A stretch of DNA of 49,459 nt from contig DUUM01000222.1 of NCBI GenBank assembly GCA_012841565.1, forward strand, positions 1 to 49,459, in the 5' to 3' direction. Under the pieces are notes generated by a model that was not told where the DNA came from, searched no databases, and worked only from the letters and a program-made list of their open reading frames with translations. The stretch's first letter is position 1. The number at the start of each line of letters is the position of its first letter. This document shows positions 34,168-42,429 of the stretch, one piece after another. The stretch is from Candidatus Epulonipiscium sp. Lineage in GTDB: Bacteria > Bacillota_A > Clostridia > Lachnospirales > Cellulosilyticaceae. The translations under genes and the position numbers were made by a program.

Positions 34168-35277
34168 TTATACCACAAGATGTTCATTTAACCATCTTAG
34201 CCGTTCTATAATCCCTAGCTTTTGAGTACATAAGGTCTCACATAACCCACATTCTATGCAATCTGCAGGCATTGGCTCTTTACCAGGTTTAATCTCACCA
34301 TATTTTAACGACTCTCCGTACTTTTTCTTTGCCTCTTCTTCCCCTTTAAGGACATAAAGATTATATAATTCCATAAACTTCGGAATATTAATATCTTGCG
34401 GGCAGTGCATACAATACTGGCATGATGTGCAAAGCTGGTTCATATCGTTTCTTAACTTAGACTTAATTTCTATTATTTTTTCCTCACTAAGAATCTCTAA
34501 GTTTTTCACCGCTTCAACGTTATGATTGACTTCATCTATACTGCTCATACCTGATAAGGCTACGGTTATTCCTGCGTGGGAAGCATTGAATCTTAGAGCT
34601 GCTTGAACAACACTTTCTTCTGGTCGTTCTTTTATAAAAGAAAAATACTCCTTATTTTGCGGAATAATCCCACCACCTAGTGGATTCATTGTAACGACTC
34701 CAAGCCCCGCCTCATAAGCTGCTTGTACCCCTTCTTGGCGATATGGGAAATTCAATATATTATACCCTAAAGTGATACCTTCAAAATAGCCGTCTTTTGC
34801 TATGGTTGCTATCTCTTTTCCTGTTGCATGAGTAGATATCACAATATGATCAATCAGTCCTTCTTCTTTTGCTTTTAAGGCACCCCAATATGGTCCCCCT
34901 TTTGCAATGACTCTATGATAATGATCCATATCCATAATGCACCACATATGGTGAAAATTAATCTTTTCTACACCCATACGTTTAAGAGACTTCTCAATAC
35001 GTCTACGCACCGAATCCGCGTCAGGATCAGCTCCTATAGAACTTTTAGTGGATACATAATATGGATTAGGCATGTTTTTAAAAGCCTCTCCAAAAATGTC
35101 TTCGCTACGATCTTCACAATACTCTGGTGCTGTATCAAAATAGTTAATACCCATACGACTTGCATGACGTACAATTTCCGCTCCTTCTTCTATAGAACAT
35201 TTTTGATCAAAGCGCATTCCTCCAAAACCTATTGCTGATACTTTTTTGCCTGTTTTCCCATATTCTTTATAAATCAT
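34168..35277 (-). CDS. aldo/keto reductase with C-terminal 4Fe-4S ferredoxin domain
   Basis: A 369-aa oxidoreductase of the Fe-S aldo/keto reductase family. Residues 1-275 form the AKR barrel (GKTGKKVSAIGFGGMRFD, YFDTAPEYCEDRSE, the active Lys in VSTKSS, MNPLGGGI). The C-terminus holds two cysteine sets, CTSCQYCMHCP and CIECGLCETLC, for iron-sulphur clusters. Substrate unknown; electrons may come from ferredoxin and not NADPH alone. It has a GAGGAGAGG ribosome site. Its stop is only some 30 bases from the likely riboswitch promoter region. Confidence 0.92.
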   Translation of the reverse strand: MIYKEYGKTGKKVSAIGFGGMRFDQKCSIEEGAEIVRHASRMGINYFDTAPEYCEDRSEDIFGEAFKNMPNPYYVSTKSSIGADPDADSVRRRIEKSLKRMGVEKINFHHMWCIMDMDHYHRVIAKGGPYWGALKAKEEGLIDHIVISTHATGKEIATIAKDGYFEGITLGYNILNFPYRQEGVQAAYEAGLGVVTMNPLGGGIIPQNKEYFSFIKERPEESVVQAALRFNASHAGITVALSGMSSIDEVNHNVEAVKNLEILSEEKIIEIKSKLRNDMNQLCTSCQYCMHCPQDINIPKFMELYNLYVLKGEEEAKKKYGESLKYGEIKPGKEPMPADCIECGLCETLCTQKLGIIERLRWLNEHLVV

Positions 35278-35338
35278 AACGTGCCTCTCCTCACTTTTAT
35301 CTTATTTTAAGATATGTATTTTATATTAATAAATAAAT

Positions 35339-35370
35339 GGTACCGCTTAATAATACCTAGTTACGGTACC
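35339..35370. promoter_or_regulatory. GGTACCG/CGGTACC inverted repeat
   Basis: Seven-base arms at 35339-35345 and 35364-35370 lie between ridA and the aldo/keto reductase gene, both read leftward, about 60 bases before the reductase start. No T-run follows on the minus strand, so it looks more like an operator or leader structure than a terminator. Confidence 0.4.
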
Positions 35371-35394
35371 TTTCATACTAGACTACTATTTCTT

Positions 35395-35458
35395 TTCTAT
35401 TGCAATAACTTCTATCTTAACATTCTATCTTAACCTTCTATTGCAATAACTTCTATCT
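35395..35458. repeat. tandem duplication of the ridA 3' end
   Basis: The 23 bases at 35436-35458, which encode the last residues of RidA, recur exactly at 35395-35417, just beyond the stop codon. A shorter TCTATCTTAAC unit repeats between them. This is a small local duplication that leaves RidA intact. Confidence 0.75.
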
Positions 35459-35810
35459 CAAGCTTTGCATCTTTAGGCAATCTAGCCACCTCTACTGCGC
35501 TTCTTGCTGGATAGTCATTTATAAAATACTCTTTATAAATATCATTAACTGGCACAAAATCATTCATGTCTGATAAAAATACTAATGTTTTTACAACATT
35601 ATCCATACTTGTCCCTGCTGCTTCTAAAACAGCTTTTAGGTTTTTAAATACTAAATGAGCCTGTGACGCTAAGTCCTCTGGCATTTCTCCTGTTTCCGGA
35701 TTGATCCCTAATTGACCTGATGTATATACCATTCCATTTACTTTTATTGCTTGTGAATAAGGTCCAAGTGCTCCTGGTGCCTTGTCTGTTTTAATAACGA
35801 TTTTCTCCAT
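35430..35810 (-). CDS. ridA: RidA-family enamine/imine deaminase
   Basis: Removes reactive 2-aminoacrylate-type enamines released by PLP enzymes. The 126-aa protein shows the whole family pattern: APGALGPYSQAIKVNGMVYTSGQLG, NLKAVLEAAGTSMDNVVKT, and the C-terminal YPARSAVEVARLPKDAKLEIEVIA, where Arg and Glu form the active site. It works as a trimer in relatives. The start has an AAGGAGG site. The 3' end is duplicated downstream. Confidence 0.96.
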   Translation of the reverse strand: MEKIVIKTDKAPGALGPYSQAIKVNGMVYTSGQLGINPETGEMPEDLASQAHLVFKNLKAVLEAAGTSMDNVVKTLVFLSDMNDFVPVNDIYKEYFINDYPARSAVEVARLPKDAKLEIEVIAIEG

Positions 35811-35857
35811 TATTGTCCTCCTTAAGTCTTTTATAAACTATCCCTCTTAGTTTACCC

Positions 35858-35895
35858 TAAAAATCCCCTAACAACAATGTTATTGGGGATTTTTA
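35858..35895 (-). terminator. intrinsic terminator after ytaF
   Basis: TAAAAATCCCC (35858-35868) pairs with GGGGATTTTTA (35885-35895), with a further inner AACA/TGTT pairing. The right arm contains the ytaF stop codon. A/T flanks allow function on both strands. Confidence 0.85.
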
Positions 35896-36522
35896 GATTC
35901 TTATTAACCTGACTAAGGCCAATGATATTAAAATTGCGCCACTAACCCATGACATATTTATCTTTATCTTCCGGGCAAGTCTTTGCCCTAGCCAAACACC
36001 CATCCATACAGCTACCATATGAAATACTAAGGAAAATAATAAAATCTGGGTATAGTTAATGTTTCCCAAGGCACTTCCAAATCCTGCAGCCAAGCCATCC
36101 ATGGAAAGGGCAACCGCGAGTGCCAGTGCTTCCTTGGCACTTAGGCGCCTTGATCTATCAAAATCTGCTTTTGTTTCATCCACATAAATTTCTAGTACAA
36201 ACCTAAAATCAAAAAGCTGAAAGTCTACTTTTTTATCTTTGATTAAATATCGTTCAATCAGACTTTTAAATAATCCTTCAAATAATTGATATATCCCCAG
36301 TCCTAGCAAAATAAGAATACCTATAAAACCTACAATGTTACCTGGAATCACTTCTCTCACGATGGATCCAAAGTAAAGGGATATGCCAAGTAGTAGCGTA
36401 CATACAATATTAATCGTTGCCATTGACAAAAAAGGTATTTTAATTTTATTCGTTCCATAGGCAATGCTAGCTACAAAAGCATCCATGGATAATGCTGTTA
36501 CTAGCAATATGGCTTCTAACAT
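35893..36522 (-). CDS. ytaF: YtaF/MntP-like sporulation membrane protein
   Basis: A 209-aa membrane protein with six hydrophobic segments in two related halves, each opening with an Asp-containing helix (ALSMDAFVASIAYG and ALSMDGLAAGFGSA), separated by a charged loop (about 95-125). This layout matches YtaF and the MntP manganese exporters; the long charged loop and a Clostridia setting favour YtaF. I use ATG 36522; the TTG before it is less likely. Its ribosome site AGGGGTGAT is inside a hairpin (36527-36567), which could limit translation. Confidence 0.82.
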   Translation of the reverse strand: MLEAILLVTALSMDAFVASIAYGTNKIKIPFLSMATINIVCTLLLGISLYFGSIVREVIPGNIVGFIGILILLGLGIYQLFEGLFKSLIERYLIKDKKVDFQLFDFRFVLEIYVDETKADFDRSRRLSAKEALALAVALSMDGLAAGFGSALGNINYTQILLFSLVFHMVAVWMGVWLGQRLARKIKINMSWVSGAILISLALVRLIRI

Positions 36523-36526
36523 CAAA

Positions 36527-36567
36527 TCACCCCTAAAATACTTTTTGATTCAGTATATTAGGGGTGA
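36527..36567 (-). promoter_or_regulatory. hairpin covering the ytaF ribosome site
   Basis: Arms 36527-36542 and 36552-36567 (16 bases, one mismatch, 9-base loop) pair so that the AGGGGTGA ribosome site, four bases before the ytaF ATG, is in the stem. There is no T-run, so termination is unlikely. It sits 14 bases beyond the ligA stop. Confidence 0.55.
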
Positions 36568-36580
36568 CGACATATTGTGC

Positions 36581-38530
36581 CTATATTATTGATAAAAATT
36601 CCTCTTCACTAATGATTGGAATGTCTAACTCTTTTGCTTTTTTATTTTTTCCAGATGAAGAGTGAACATCATTATTGATTAAATAATCTGTTTTGCTACT
36701 GACAGAGCCTACTACTTTCCCACCTAGTTCCTCAATCTTCTGACCTAGCTCTTTTCGGTTTTTAAAATGATTGACCTGCCCAGTGATTACAAATACTTTA
36801 TTTGCTATGGGTGATTCTTCTATGTTGTGTATTTCTGGTATGATAAAGTCGATTTCTTGCATTAATCTATTGATAAGACTTTTGTTTTCATCTAATTTAA
36901 AATAAGAGTTTATACTATGAGCTATCATAGCCCCTACGCCTTCTATAGACATAAGCTCTTCTTCAGTTGCTTCCATTAATTTTTCTATATCATATTGAAA
37001 ATAATGACAAATGAGTTTTGCATTGTTAATACCTATTTGCTCTATTCCAAGAGCATAAATAAAATTGGGCAACCCTATCTTTCTAGAGTGCTCTACAGCC
37101 TTTATAATCTTATCGTAGGATTTTTGTCCAAAGCCCTCTAAGGTCTTGATGGCTTCCTCGTGCTGATTTAAATGGTATAAATCAACAAACTCATGAATAA
37201 ACTTATTCTCGATAAATTTCTCAATACTTGCTTCTGAAAACCCTTGTATATTCATGGCATCTCGTCCAACAAAGTGAACAAAAGCCTTGACCCGTTTAGC
37301 CTCACAATTAGGGTTTGTACAATATAATGCTTTTGCATCCTTAATCATTTGAATGCGGGTTTCTCCTGCACAAACAGGGCAGTGACTTGGAATTTTTATT
37401 GTGTTGCTTTTTGTTATATTTTCAGCAATTTGTGGAATAATCATATTTGCTTTATAGACTTTAATAATATCTCCAACGCCTAAGGCTAACTCTTGGAGAA
37501 TACTAACATTATGGACACTTGCACGCTCAACCGTTGTGCCTTCTAACTCTACGGGCTCAAATATGGCAACCGGATTAATAGAACCTGTCCTAGATGTATT
37601 CCATTCTATTGCAACTAGTTTAGTTTCTTGAATTTCGTCTTTCCATTTAAAAGCAATAGAGTCCCGTGGAAATTTAGCCGTAACACCTAGAGCATCAGAA
37701 TGCGATATACTATCTAAGGTTAAGACTAAACCATCTGATCCAAAATCTCTTTTTCTAATATACTCACCAAACCATTGGACTGATTCTGGAATCGTTTGGG
37801 CTGTTACCATTTTATATTCGACCACTTCAAATCCTTGATCATCAAGCCACTGTAGTTGCTCTTCTTTAGAGTCTGTTAAAGGGCCACCGCCTACAATGGT
37901 AAATGCATAAAAGTGTATATTCCTTCTTGATGTAACTTGTGAATCTAGTTGCCTGACACTCCCGCTGCATAAATTTCTTGGATTTTTATACTTTTCTTCA
38001 TCTGGAAGATGTTCATTAATTCTCTCAAACTCTGAGTAAGTAATGATAGCTTCTCCCCTAACAGTTAGTTCTCTTTTATCATTAATCTTTAGAGGAAGAT
38101 TTGCAAATGTTTTTGCATTAGAGGTAATATCCTCACCGATTTCTCCGTTCCCTCTTGTAATGGCTTGTACAAGTTCTCCGTTATTATAGGTAATGACGAT
38201 TGTTAGTCCATCTAATTTCCAAGATAACATCCCTTTTTCTTCACCTATAAAACTGACAAGCCTACTTACTTCTTTGGTCTTATCTAAAGATAGTATATTT
38301 TGATTATGCCTAACCTTAGGTAAATTACTGAGTACCTCGTAGCCAACTTTATGAGTAACACTATTGGCAAGTACCATACCTGTTTCTTTTTCAAGTTGTA
38401 AAAGCTCATCATAAAGCTTATCATATTCTTTGTTACTGATAATCTCTCTATCTTCTTGTTCATATATACGTGCAGCGTCTGCTAGTAAAGGTACTAGCTC
38501 TTGAATTCGCTTTATATGGTGTCCCCGCAT
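36581..38530 (-). CDS. ligA: NAD-dependent DNA ligase LigA
   Basis: Seals DNA nicks using NAD+. The 649-aa protein has the domain Ia helices (about 5-60), the nucleotidyltransferase domain with AMP-accepting Lys in SWKLDGLTIV, the TRGNGEIGEDITSN and NLCSGSVRQLDS motifs, an OB domain, a four-Cys zinc finger (CPVCAGE...LYCTNPNCEAKR), helix-hairpin-helix repeats and a C-terminal BRCT domain (about 575-649, from NKVFVITGQVNHFKNR). It is slightly shorter than the typical 665-670 aa. It lies after pcrA and a 61-aa ORF, as ligA follows pcrA in Bacillus. Confidence 0.96.
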   Translation of the reverse strand: MRGHHIKRIQELVPLLADAARIYEQEDREIISNKEYDKLYDELLQLEKETGMVLANSVTHKVGYEVLSNLPKVRHNQNILSLDKTKEVSRLVSFIGEEKGMLSWKLDGLTIVITYNNGELVQAITRGNGEIGEDITSNAKTFANLPLKINDKRELTVRGEAIITYSEFERINEHLPDEEKYKNPRNLCSGSVRQLDSQVTSRRNIHFYAFTIVGGGPLTDSKEEQLQWLDDQGFEVVEYKMVTAQTIPESVQWFGEYIRKRDFGSDGLVLTLDSISHSDALGVTAKFPRDSIAFKWKDEIQETKLVAIEWNTSRTGSINPVAIFEPVELEGTTVERASVHNVSILQELALGVGDIIKVYKANMIIPQIAENITKSNTIKIPSHCPVCAGETRIQMIKDAKALYCTNPNCEAKRVKAFVHFVGRDAMNIQGFSEASIEKFIENKFIHEFVDLYHLNQHEEAIKTLEGFGQKSYDKIIKAVEHSRKIGLPNFIYALGIEQIGINNAKLICHYFQYDIEKLMEATEEELMSIEGVGAMIAHSINSYFKLDENKSLINRLMQEIDFIIPEIHNIEESPIANKVFVITGQVNHFKNRKELGQKIEELGGKVVGSVSSKTDYLINNDVHSSSGKNKKAKELDIPIISEEEFLSII

Positions 38531-38582
38531 AATCTAGCCTCTTTCTTTAGCAAAACATACGTCAGGGATGTATTGCTAATAT

Positions 38583-38768
38583 TTAAAAATATTTGGCTTT
38601 AACATCTTCTAAAAATCGCTTCTTAAGTAATGTCATGCTATCATATTCTTCTTGTGAAATATCCCCTTTACCAAGGAGTGTGTCCGCTAATCCTACAAAC
38701 TGCTCAGTAACTGCAACTAAAGCTTCTACTTCAGTTAGATCTATCCCATCCACGTCAAATTTAAGCAC
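38583..38768 (-). CDS. small acidic protein between pcrA and ligA
   Basis: A 61-aa ORF starting at GTG 38768 with a modest AGGACGTGAAA site. The sequence is mostly predicted helix with alternating acidic and hydrophobic residues (LTEVEALVAVTEQFVG; SQEEYDSMTLLKKRFLEDVK). I do not recognise the family. Its codon pattern and position 50 bases before ligA, in the same direction, support a real gene. Function unknown; a role with the DNA-repair neighbours is only suggested by location. Confidence 0.6.
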   Translation of the reverse strand: MLKFDVDGIDLTEVEALVAVTEQFVGLADTLLGKGDISQEEYDSMTLLKKRFLEDVKAKYF

Positions 38769-38948
38769 ACTTTCACGTCCTATCCTATAATTATTGGGTA
38801 TAATAAATCTGTATCTTTTTTAAGCCTCTTAAGATGATTAATTTATGATAATTATTTAGATATTGTATCACTTAAATTGATATTATCACTTCTTCCATAT
38901 TATTACAAGTCTTTTTTAGATAATTCTATTAACTTTTTGATTTTCTTT

Positions 38949-41129
38949 CTATTTTATGACTTTTAACCGGGCAAACTTAGTACTTAAGGTCTTTATTTCG
39001 TCATTATCAAACTGAATTGTTGCAAAGAAATCATTGTTTTTCTCTTCCAGTTCCTTAATAACACCCATTCCAAATTTCATATGGGAAACCTTGTCGTTTA
39101 CTTGGTAGCTAGTATCTACTGTCTTTGGAATATTATCAATTAGTGTAGACTTTTTACTTCGCTGATTAAACTGACTATAGTCTTGAGTTTTCTTCTTAAC
39201 TTCTTGATTTTTAAGTTCTTCTGGAAGTTCCTGCAAAAACCGTGACCCCGCTGCATACTGTACCCTTCCATAAGTTCTTCTACATTCTGCATGAAGTAAA
39301 TAGAGCTGTTCTCTAGCTCTTGTAATTCCTACATAGCATAGTCTTCTTTCTTCTTCAAGCCCATCTTCACCCTCATTCACACTCATAGAACTTGGGAATA
39401 AGCCTTCTTCCAGCCCCGGCATAAATACAACTGGGAATTCTAGCCCTTTTGCACTGTGAAGGGTCATTAGGACAATCGAATTACTATTTTCATCATAATT
39501 ATCGATATCTGCTACTAAGGTTACCTCTTCTAAAAACTCAGATAGATTAGGTTCTTCCGTCGTACTTGTATAATTAGCCACTTTAGAGATAAGCTCTCCA
39601 ATATTGCTTATTCTGTCTTCTGCATCTTCTGCGTATTGCTGCTTAATATAGTCATAGTAACTAATCGTATCAATAATATCTTCTAATAATTCTTTAATCC
39701 CCACCATAGGCACAAGGGTTCTAAATCGGTCCATCATAGTAATAAACTGAACAACCTTCGTTGCTGGTGCATTACCCACCACGCCTAATTCTTTAGAATT
39801 TCTGGCAGTTTCGTAAAAACCGATTCCTTGCTCAAGCCCATACTGAGCAATCCTATCAACCGTTGCGGCCCCAATGCCTCTTCTAGGGACATTAATAACC
39901 CTCTGCACAGCTATGTCATCTTCTATATTAGAAACGACTCTTAAATAGGCTAAAAGATCTTTTATTTCTTTACGCTCGTAGAACCTAGTACCGCCTAATA
40001 GCCTATAAGGAATAGAGTTTGAAACCATTTTTTCCTCTAGCACCCTTGATTGGGCATTGGTTCTATATAAAACTGCAAAATCACTAAACTGCCTTTCCCT
40101 AGCCATTACTTCTTTTCTGATGGTATTTGCAATAAACTCAGCTTCTTTATATTCATTAGCCACTTTAATAACATCAATGGCATTTCCTTTGTCATTTTCA
40201 GTCCAAAGCTTTTTGATTTTTCGCCCTGTATTAAGTGAAACAACTGCGTTAGCTGCATCTAATATAGTCCCTGTAGACCTATAGTTTTGCTCTAGTTTAA
40301 TTGACTTAGCGCCTTTAAAATCTCTTTCAAAGTCTAAAATGTTTCTTATGTTAGCGCCTCTCCATCCATAAATAGATTGATCATCATCCCCTACAACACA
40401 TAGGTTTTGAATGTTCCCTGCAAGAAGGCGAACCATATGATACTGAACTGTATTTGTATCTTGATACTCATCCACATGTATATACTTAAACTTTTCTTGG
40501 TAATACTTAAGAACTTCTGGATGATTGGTCAAAAGCTCATATACTTTCATTAATAAATCATCAAAATCCAACGCATTATTTTCTTTTAATTGCTGCTGGT
40601 ACATTGTATAGATTTTTGCTATTCTTGCTAGCCTAAAATCAGCCCCTGCTATTTTAGTAAATGCTTCTGGGGATCTTGCCTCATTTTTTTGCGCGCTAAT
40701 TTCACCTAGCACTGCTCCTGCTGGGAATGTTTTTTCGTTATAGTCAAGATTCTTTACAATTTGTTTAATTAAAGATTTTTGATCCGATGTATCATATATG
40801 GTAAACCATTTACCATAGCCTAATAAGTGAATGTCCTTACGTAGTATGCGTACACACATAGAGTGAAAAGTACTGACCCACATACTTTGTGTGGCTGCTT
40901 CTCCGACTAGTTTTTCAATTCTTTCTTTCATCTCTTTGGCTGCTTTATTGGTAAATGTAATGGCCAGTATATGCCATGGGTCTACCTTTTTATCTTTTAC
41001 TAAATGTGCTATTCGATGAGTGAGCACCCTTGTCTTTCCAGAACCAGCCCCTGCTAAAATAAGCAATGGCCCTTCTGTATATAATACTGCCTCTTTTTGC
41101 ATTTGATTTAATCCTGTGGTTATACTCAT
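38949..41129 (-). CDS. pcrA: ATP-dependent DNA helicase PcrA/UvrD
   Basis: A superfamily 1A 3'-5' helicase for repair and rolling-circle replication. The start is ATG 41129 (MSITTGLNQMQ), six bases after AGGAGG; upstream in-frame ATGs lack a site. The 726-aa protein has Walker A LAGAGSGKT, TFTNKAAKEM (Ia), DEYQDTN (II), GDDDQSIYGWRGA (III), QNYRST (IV), the motif V region MTLHSAKGLEFPVVF and motif VI RRLCYVGITRARE. The C-terminus ends with a small Tudor-like segment (VSHMKFGMGVIKEL) known to bind RNA polymerase in PcrA. Confidence 0.96.
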   Translation of the reverse strand: MSITTGLNQMQKEAVLYTEGPLLILAGAGSGKTRVLTHRIAHLVKDKKVDPWHILAITFTNKAAKEMKERIEKLVGEAATQSMWVSTFHSMCVRILRKDIHLLGYGKWFTIYDTSDQKSLIKQIVKNLDYNEKTFPAGAVLGEISAQKNEARSPEAFTKIAGADFRLARIAKIYTMYQQQLKENNALDFDDLLMKVYELLTNHPEVLKYYQEKFKYIHVDEYQDTNTVQYHMVRLLAGNIQNLCVVGDDDQSIYGWRGANIRNILDFERDFKGAKSIKLEQNYRSTGTILDAANAVVSLNTGRKIKKLWTENDKGNAIDVIKVANEYKEAEFIANTIRKEVMARERQFSDFAVLYRTNAQSRVLEEKMVSNSIPYRLLGGTRFYERKEIKDLLAYLRVVSNIEDDIAVQRVINVPRRGIGAATVDRIAQYGLEQGIGFYETARNSKELGVVGNAPATKVVQFITMMDRFRTLVPMVGIKELLEDIIDTISYYDYIKQQYAEDAEDRISNIGELISKVANYTSTTEEPNLSEFLEEVTLVADIDNYDENSNSIVLMTLHSAKGLEFPVVFMPGLEEGLFPSSMSVNEGEDGLEEERRLCYVGITRAREQLYLLHAECRRTYGRVQYAAGSRFLQELPEELKNQEVKKKTQDYSQFNQRSKKSTLIDNIPKTVDTSYQVNDKVSHMKFGMGVIKELEEKNNDFFATIQFDNDEIKTLSTKFARLKVIK

Positions 41130-41186
41130 AGATAGCCTCCTATTTCCCCTCATTACCATACATATTTTTTCAAAAAAGAAACTGTT

Positions 41187-41507
41187 TTATTTCACTGTTC
41201 CCTTTTCATCTTCTCGCAATCGCTCTAAGATATTTGTGTAACCATCCGTTCCATAACTAAGGGCTCTATTGACCCTACTAATCGTAGCCGCTGAGGCACC
41301 TGTTTGCTCCGTAATATCTGTATACTTACTCTTTCTCTGAAGCATCTTGGCAACTTCTAGTCTTTGGGCTAATGATTTTATTTCATTAACCGTGCATACA
41401 TCTTCAAAAAACGCATAACATTCTTCTATACTTTCTAAAAGCAATATGGCTTTAAATAACTGGTCTATTAGATCATCTTTAATTTTAGGGTTAACGTTGG
41501 CAGTCAT
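41187..41507 (-). CDS. YerC/TrpR-like small DNA-binding protein
   Basis: A 106-aa helical protein of the TrpR/YerC family. A C-terminal helix-turn-helix is visible in DITEQTGASAATISRVNRAL, preceded by IKSLAQRLEVAKML. In Bacillus subtilis yerC lies near pcrA-ligA, as here. The regulated genes are not known from sequence. It starts one base after the PHP gene and has an AAAGGAG site, so it is cotranscribed. Confidence 0.88.
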   Translation of the reverse strand: MTANVNPKIKDDLIDQLFKAILLLESIEECYAFFEDVCTVNEIKSLAQRLEVAKMLQRKSKYTDITEQTGASAATISRVNRALSYGTDGYTNILERLREDEKGTVK

Positions 41508-42227
41508 CTACATTCTCCTTTTTTCAATAAAATTCATAAGTCGATCTTTATTTTGATTCATAATCAAGTGCTCTGGAAAATTAACTTCTTCAAGTAATTC
41601 TATAGACTCTGCAAGTCCCCCTACATCTTCATGAAAATGAGCATCACTGGCTACTACTATGGGATTTTCATACTTAATACACAGCTTCAAGATTTCAACT
41701 AAGTTCTCCCTCACACCCTCACGAATACTTGTAGGTCTTAATGATGCATTATTAACTTCAAGTAATACCTTATGTGCTTTGGCATGTTTAACAATTGTTT
41801 CAAAATCCATTGGGTAACGATTATCCCCCGGGTGTCCAATAATATCAACATTAGGATTTTCAATAGTTTTCATTAGAGTTTTTGTAATAACCTCTTTATC
41901 TGCAAAAGGAATACAGGGTGGATGCAAGCTTGCTACTACTATATCTAGGCTTTCCAACACATCTGCCTCCATATCCACATTCCCATGGTAGTCTATAATA
42001 TTGACTTCTACTCCCTTAAATATTCTTACCCCACGAATATAATCTGGCAGCACCCTTATATTGCCAAAATAAAATGGGTGAGCCCCTCCTGGCAGTCCTT
42101 CTGTATGGTCTGTAATCGCCACAGCCTCAAGATTTTGGCTTTTGGCAAACTTTGCAATTTCATCTATTGTACTATAAGCATGTCCACTAGAAATTGTATG
42201 AACATGTGTATCGACTAATATTTTCAT
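41508..42227 (-). CDS. PHP-domain phosphoesterase (YcdX type)
   Basis: A 239-aa trinuclear-metal phosphatase-like protein. The metal ligands of the PHP barrel are seen in order: DTHVHT (residues 6-11), ITDHTEG, KGVEVN, ASLHPP, GHPGD and SDAHFHED. The YcdX subgroup hydrolyses small phosphate esters; the natural substrate is not known. It is the first gene of the minus-strand unit with yerC and perhaps pcrA. The start has AAGGAGG. Confidence 0.9.
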   Translation of the reverse strand: MKILVDTHVHTISSGHAYSTIDEIAKFAKSQNLEAVAITDHTEGLPGGAHPFYFGNIRVLPDYIRGVRIFKGVEVNIIDYHGNVDMEADVLESLDIVVASLHPPCIPFADKEVITKTLMKTIENPNVDIIGHPGDNRYPMDFETIVKHAKAHKVLLEVNNASLRPTSIREGVRENLVEILKLCIKYENPIVVASDAHFHEDVGGLAESIELLEEVNFPEHLIMNQNKDRLMNFIEKRRM

Positions 42228-42350
42228 TTTTGTCCTCCTTCATTATATACTCTTCATTACATATTCTCTATTCTACAACCTCTTGCCCTATGATTCAAGT
42301 AAACCTTGCTATACTTCCTAATGCCTTTTCTAAAAAAATAATGTTAGGGT

Positions 42351-42380
42351 TGCCAAAGACTGTTTGTATAGTTCATAATA
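42351..42380 (+). promoter_or_regulatory. promoter of mgtE
   Basis: TTGCCA (42351-42356) and CATAAT (42375-42380) with an 18-base spacer. The leader is about 45 bases, too short for an M-box magnesium riboswitch. Confidence 0.55.
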
Positions 42381-42429
42381 GATAGTGTACACTACACGCT
42401 AGTGATATTATTTTAGGAGGTACCTTTTT

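Noticed and set aside
42381..42429. M-box magnesium riboswitch before mgtE
   Set aside because: The predicted leader is about 45 bases, far too short for the aptamer, and no matching terminator is seen.
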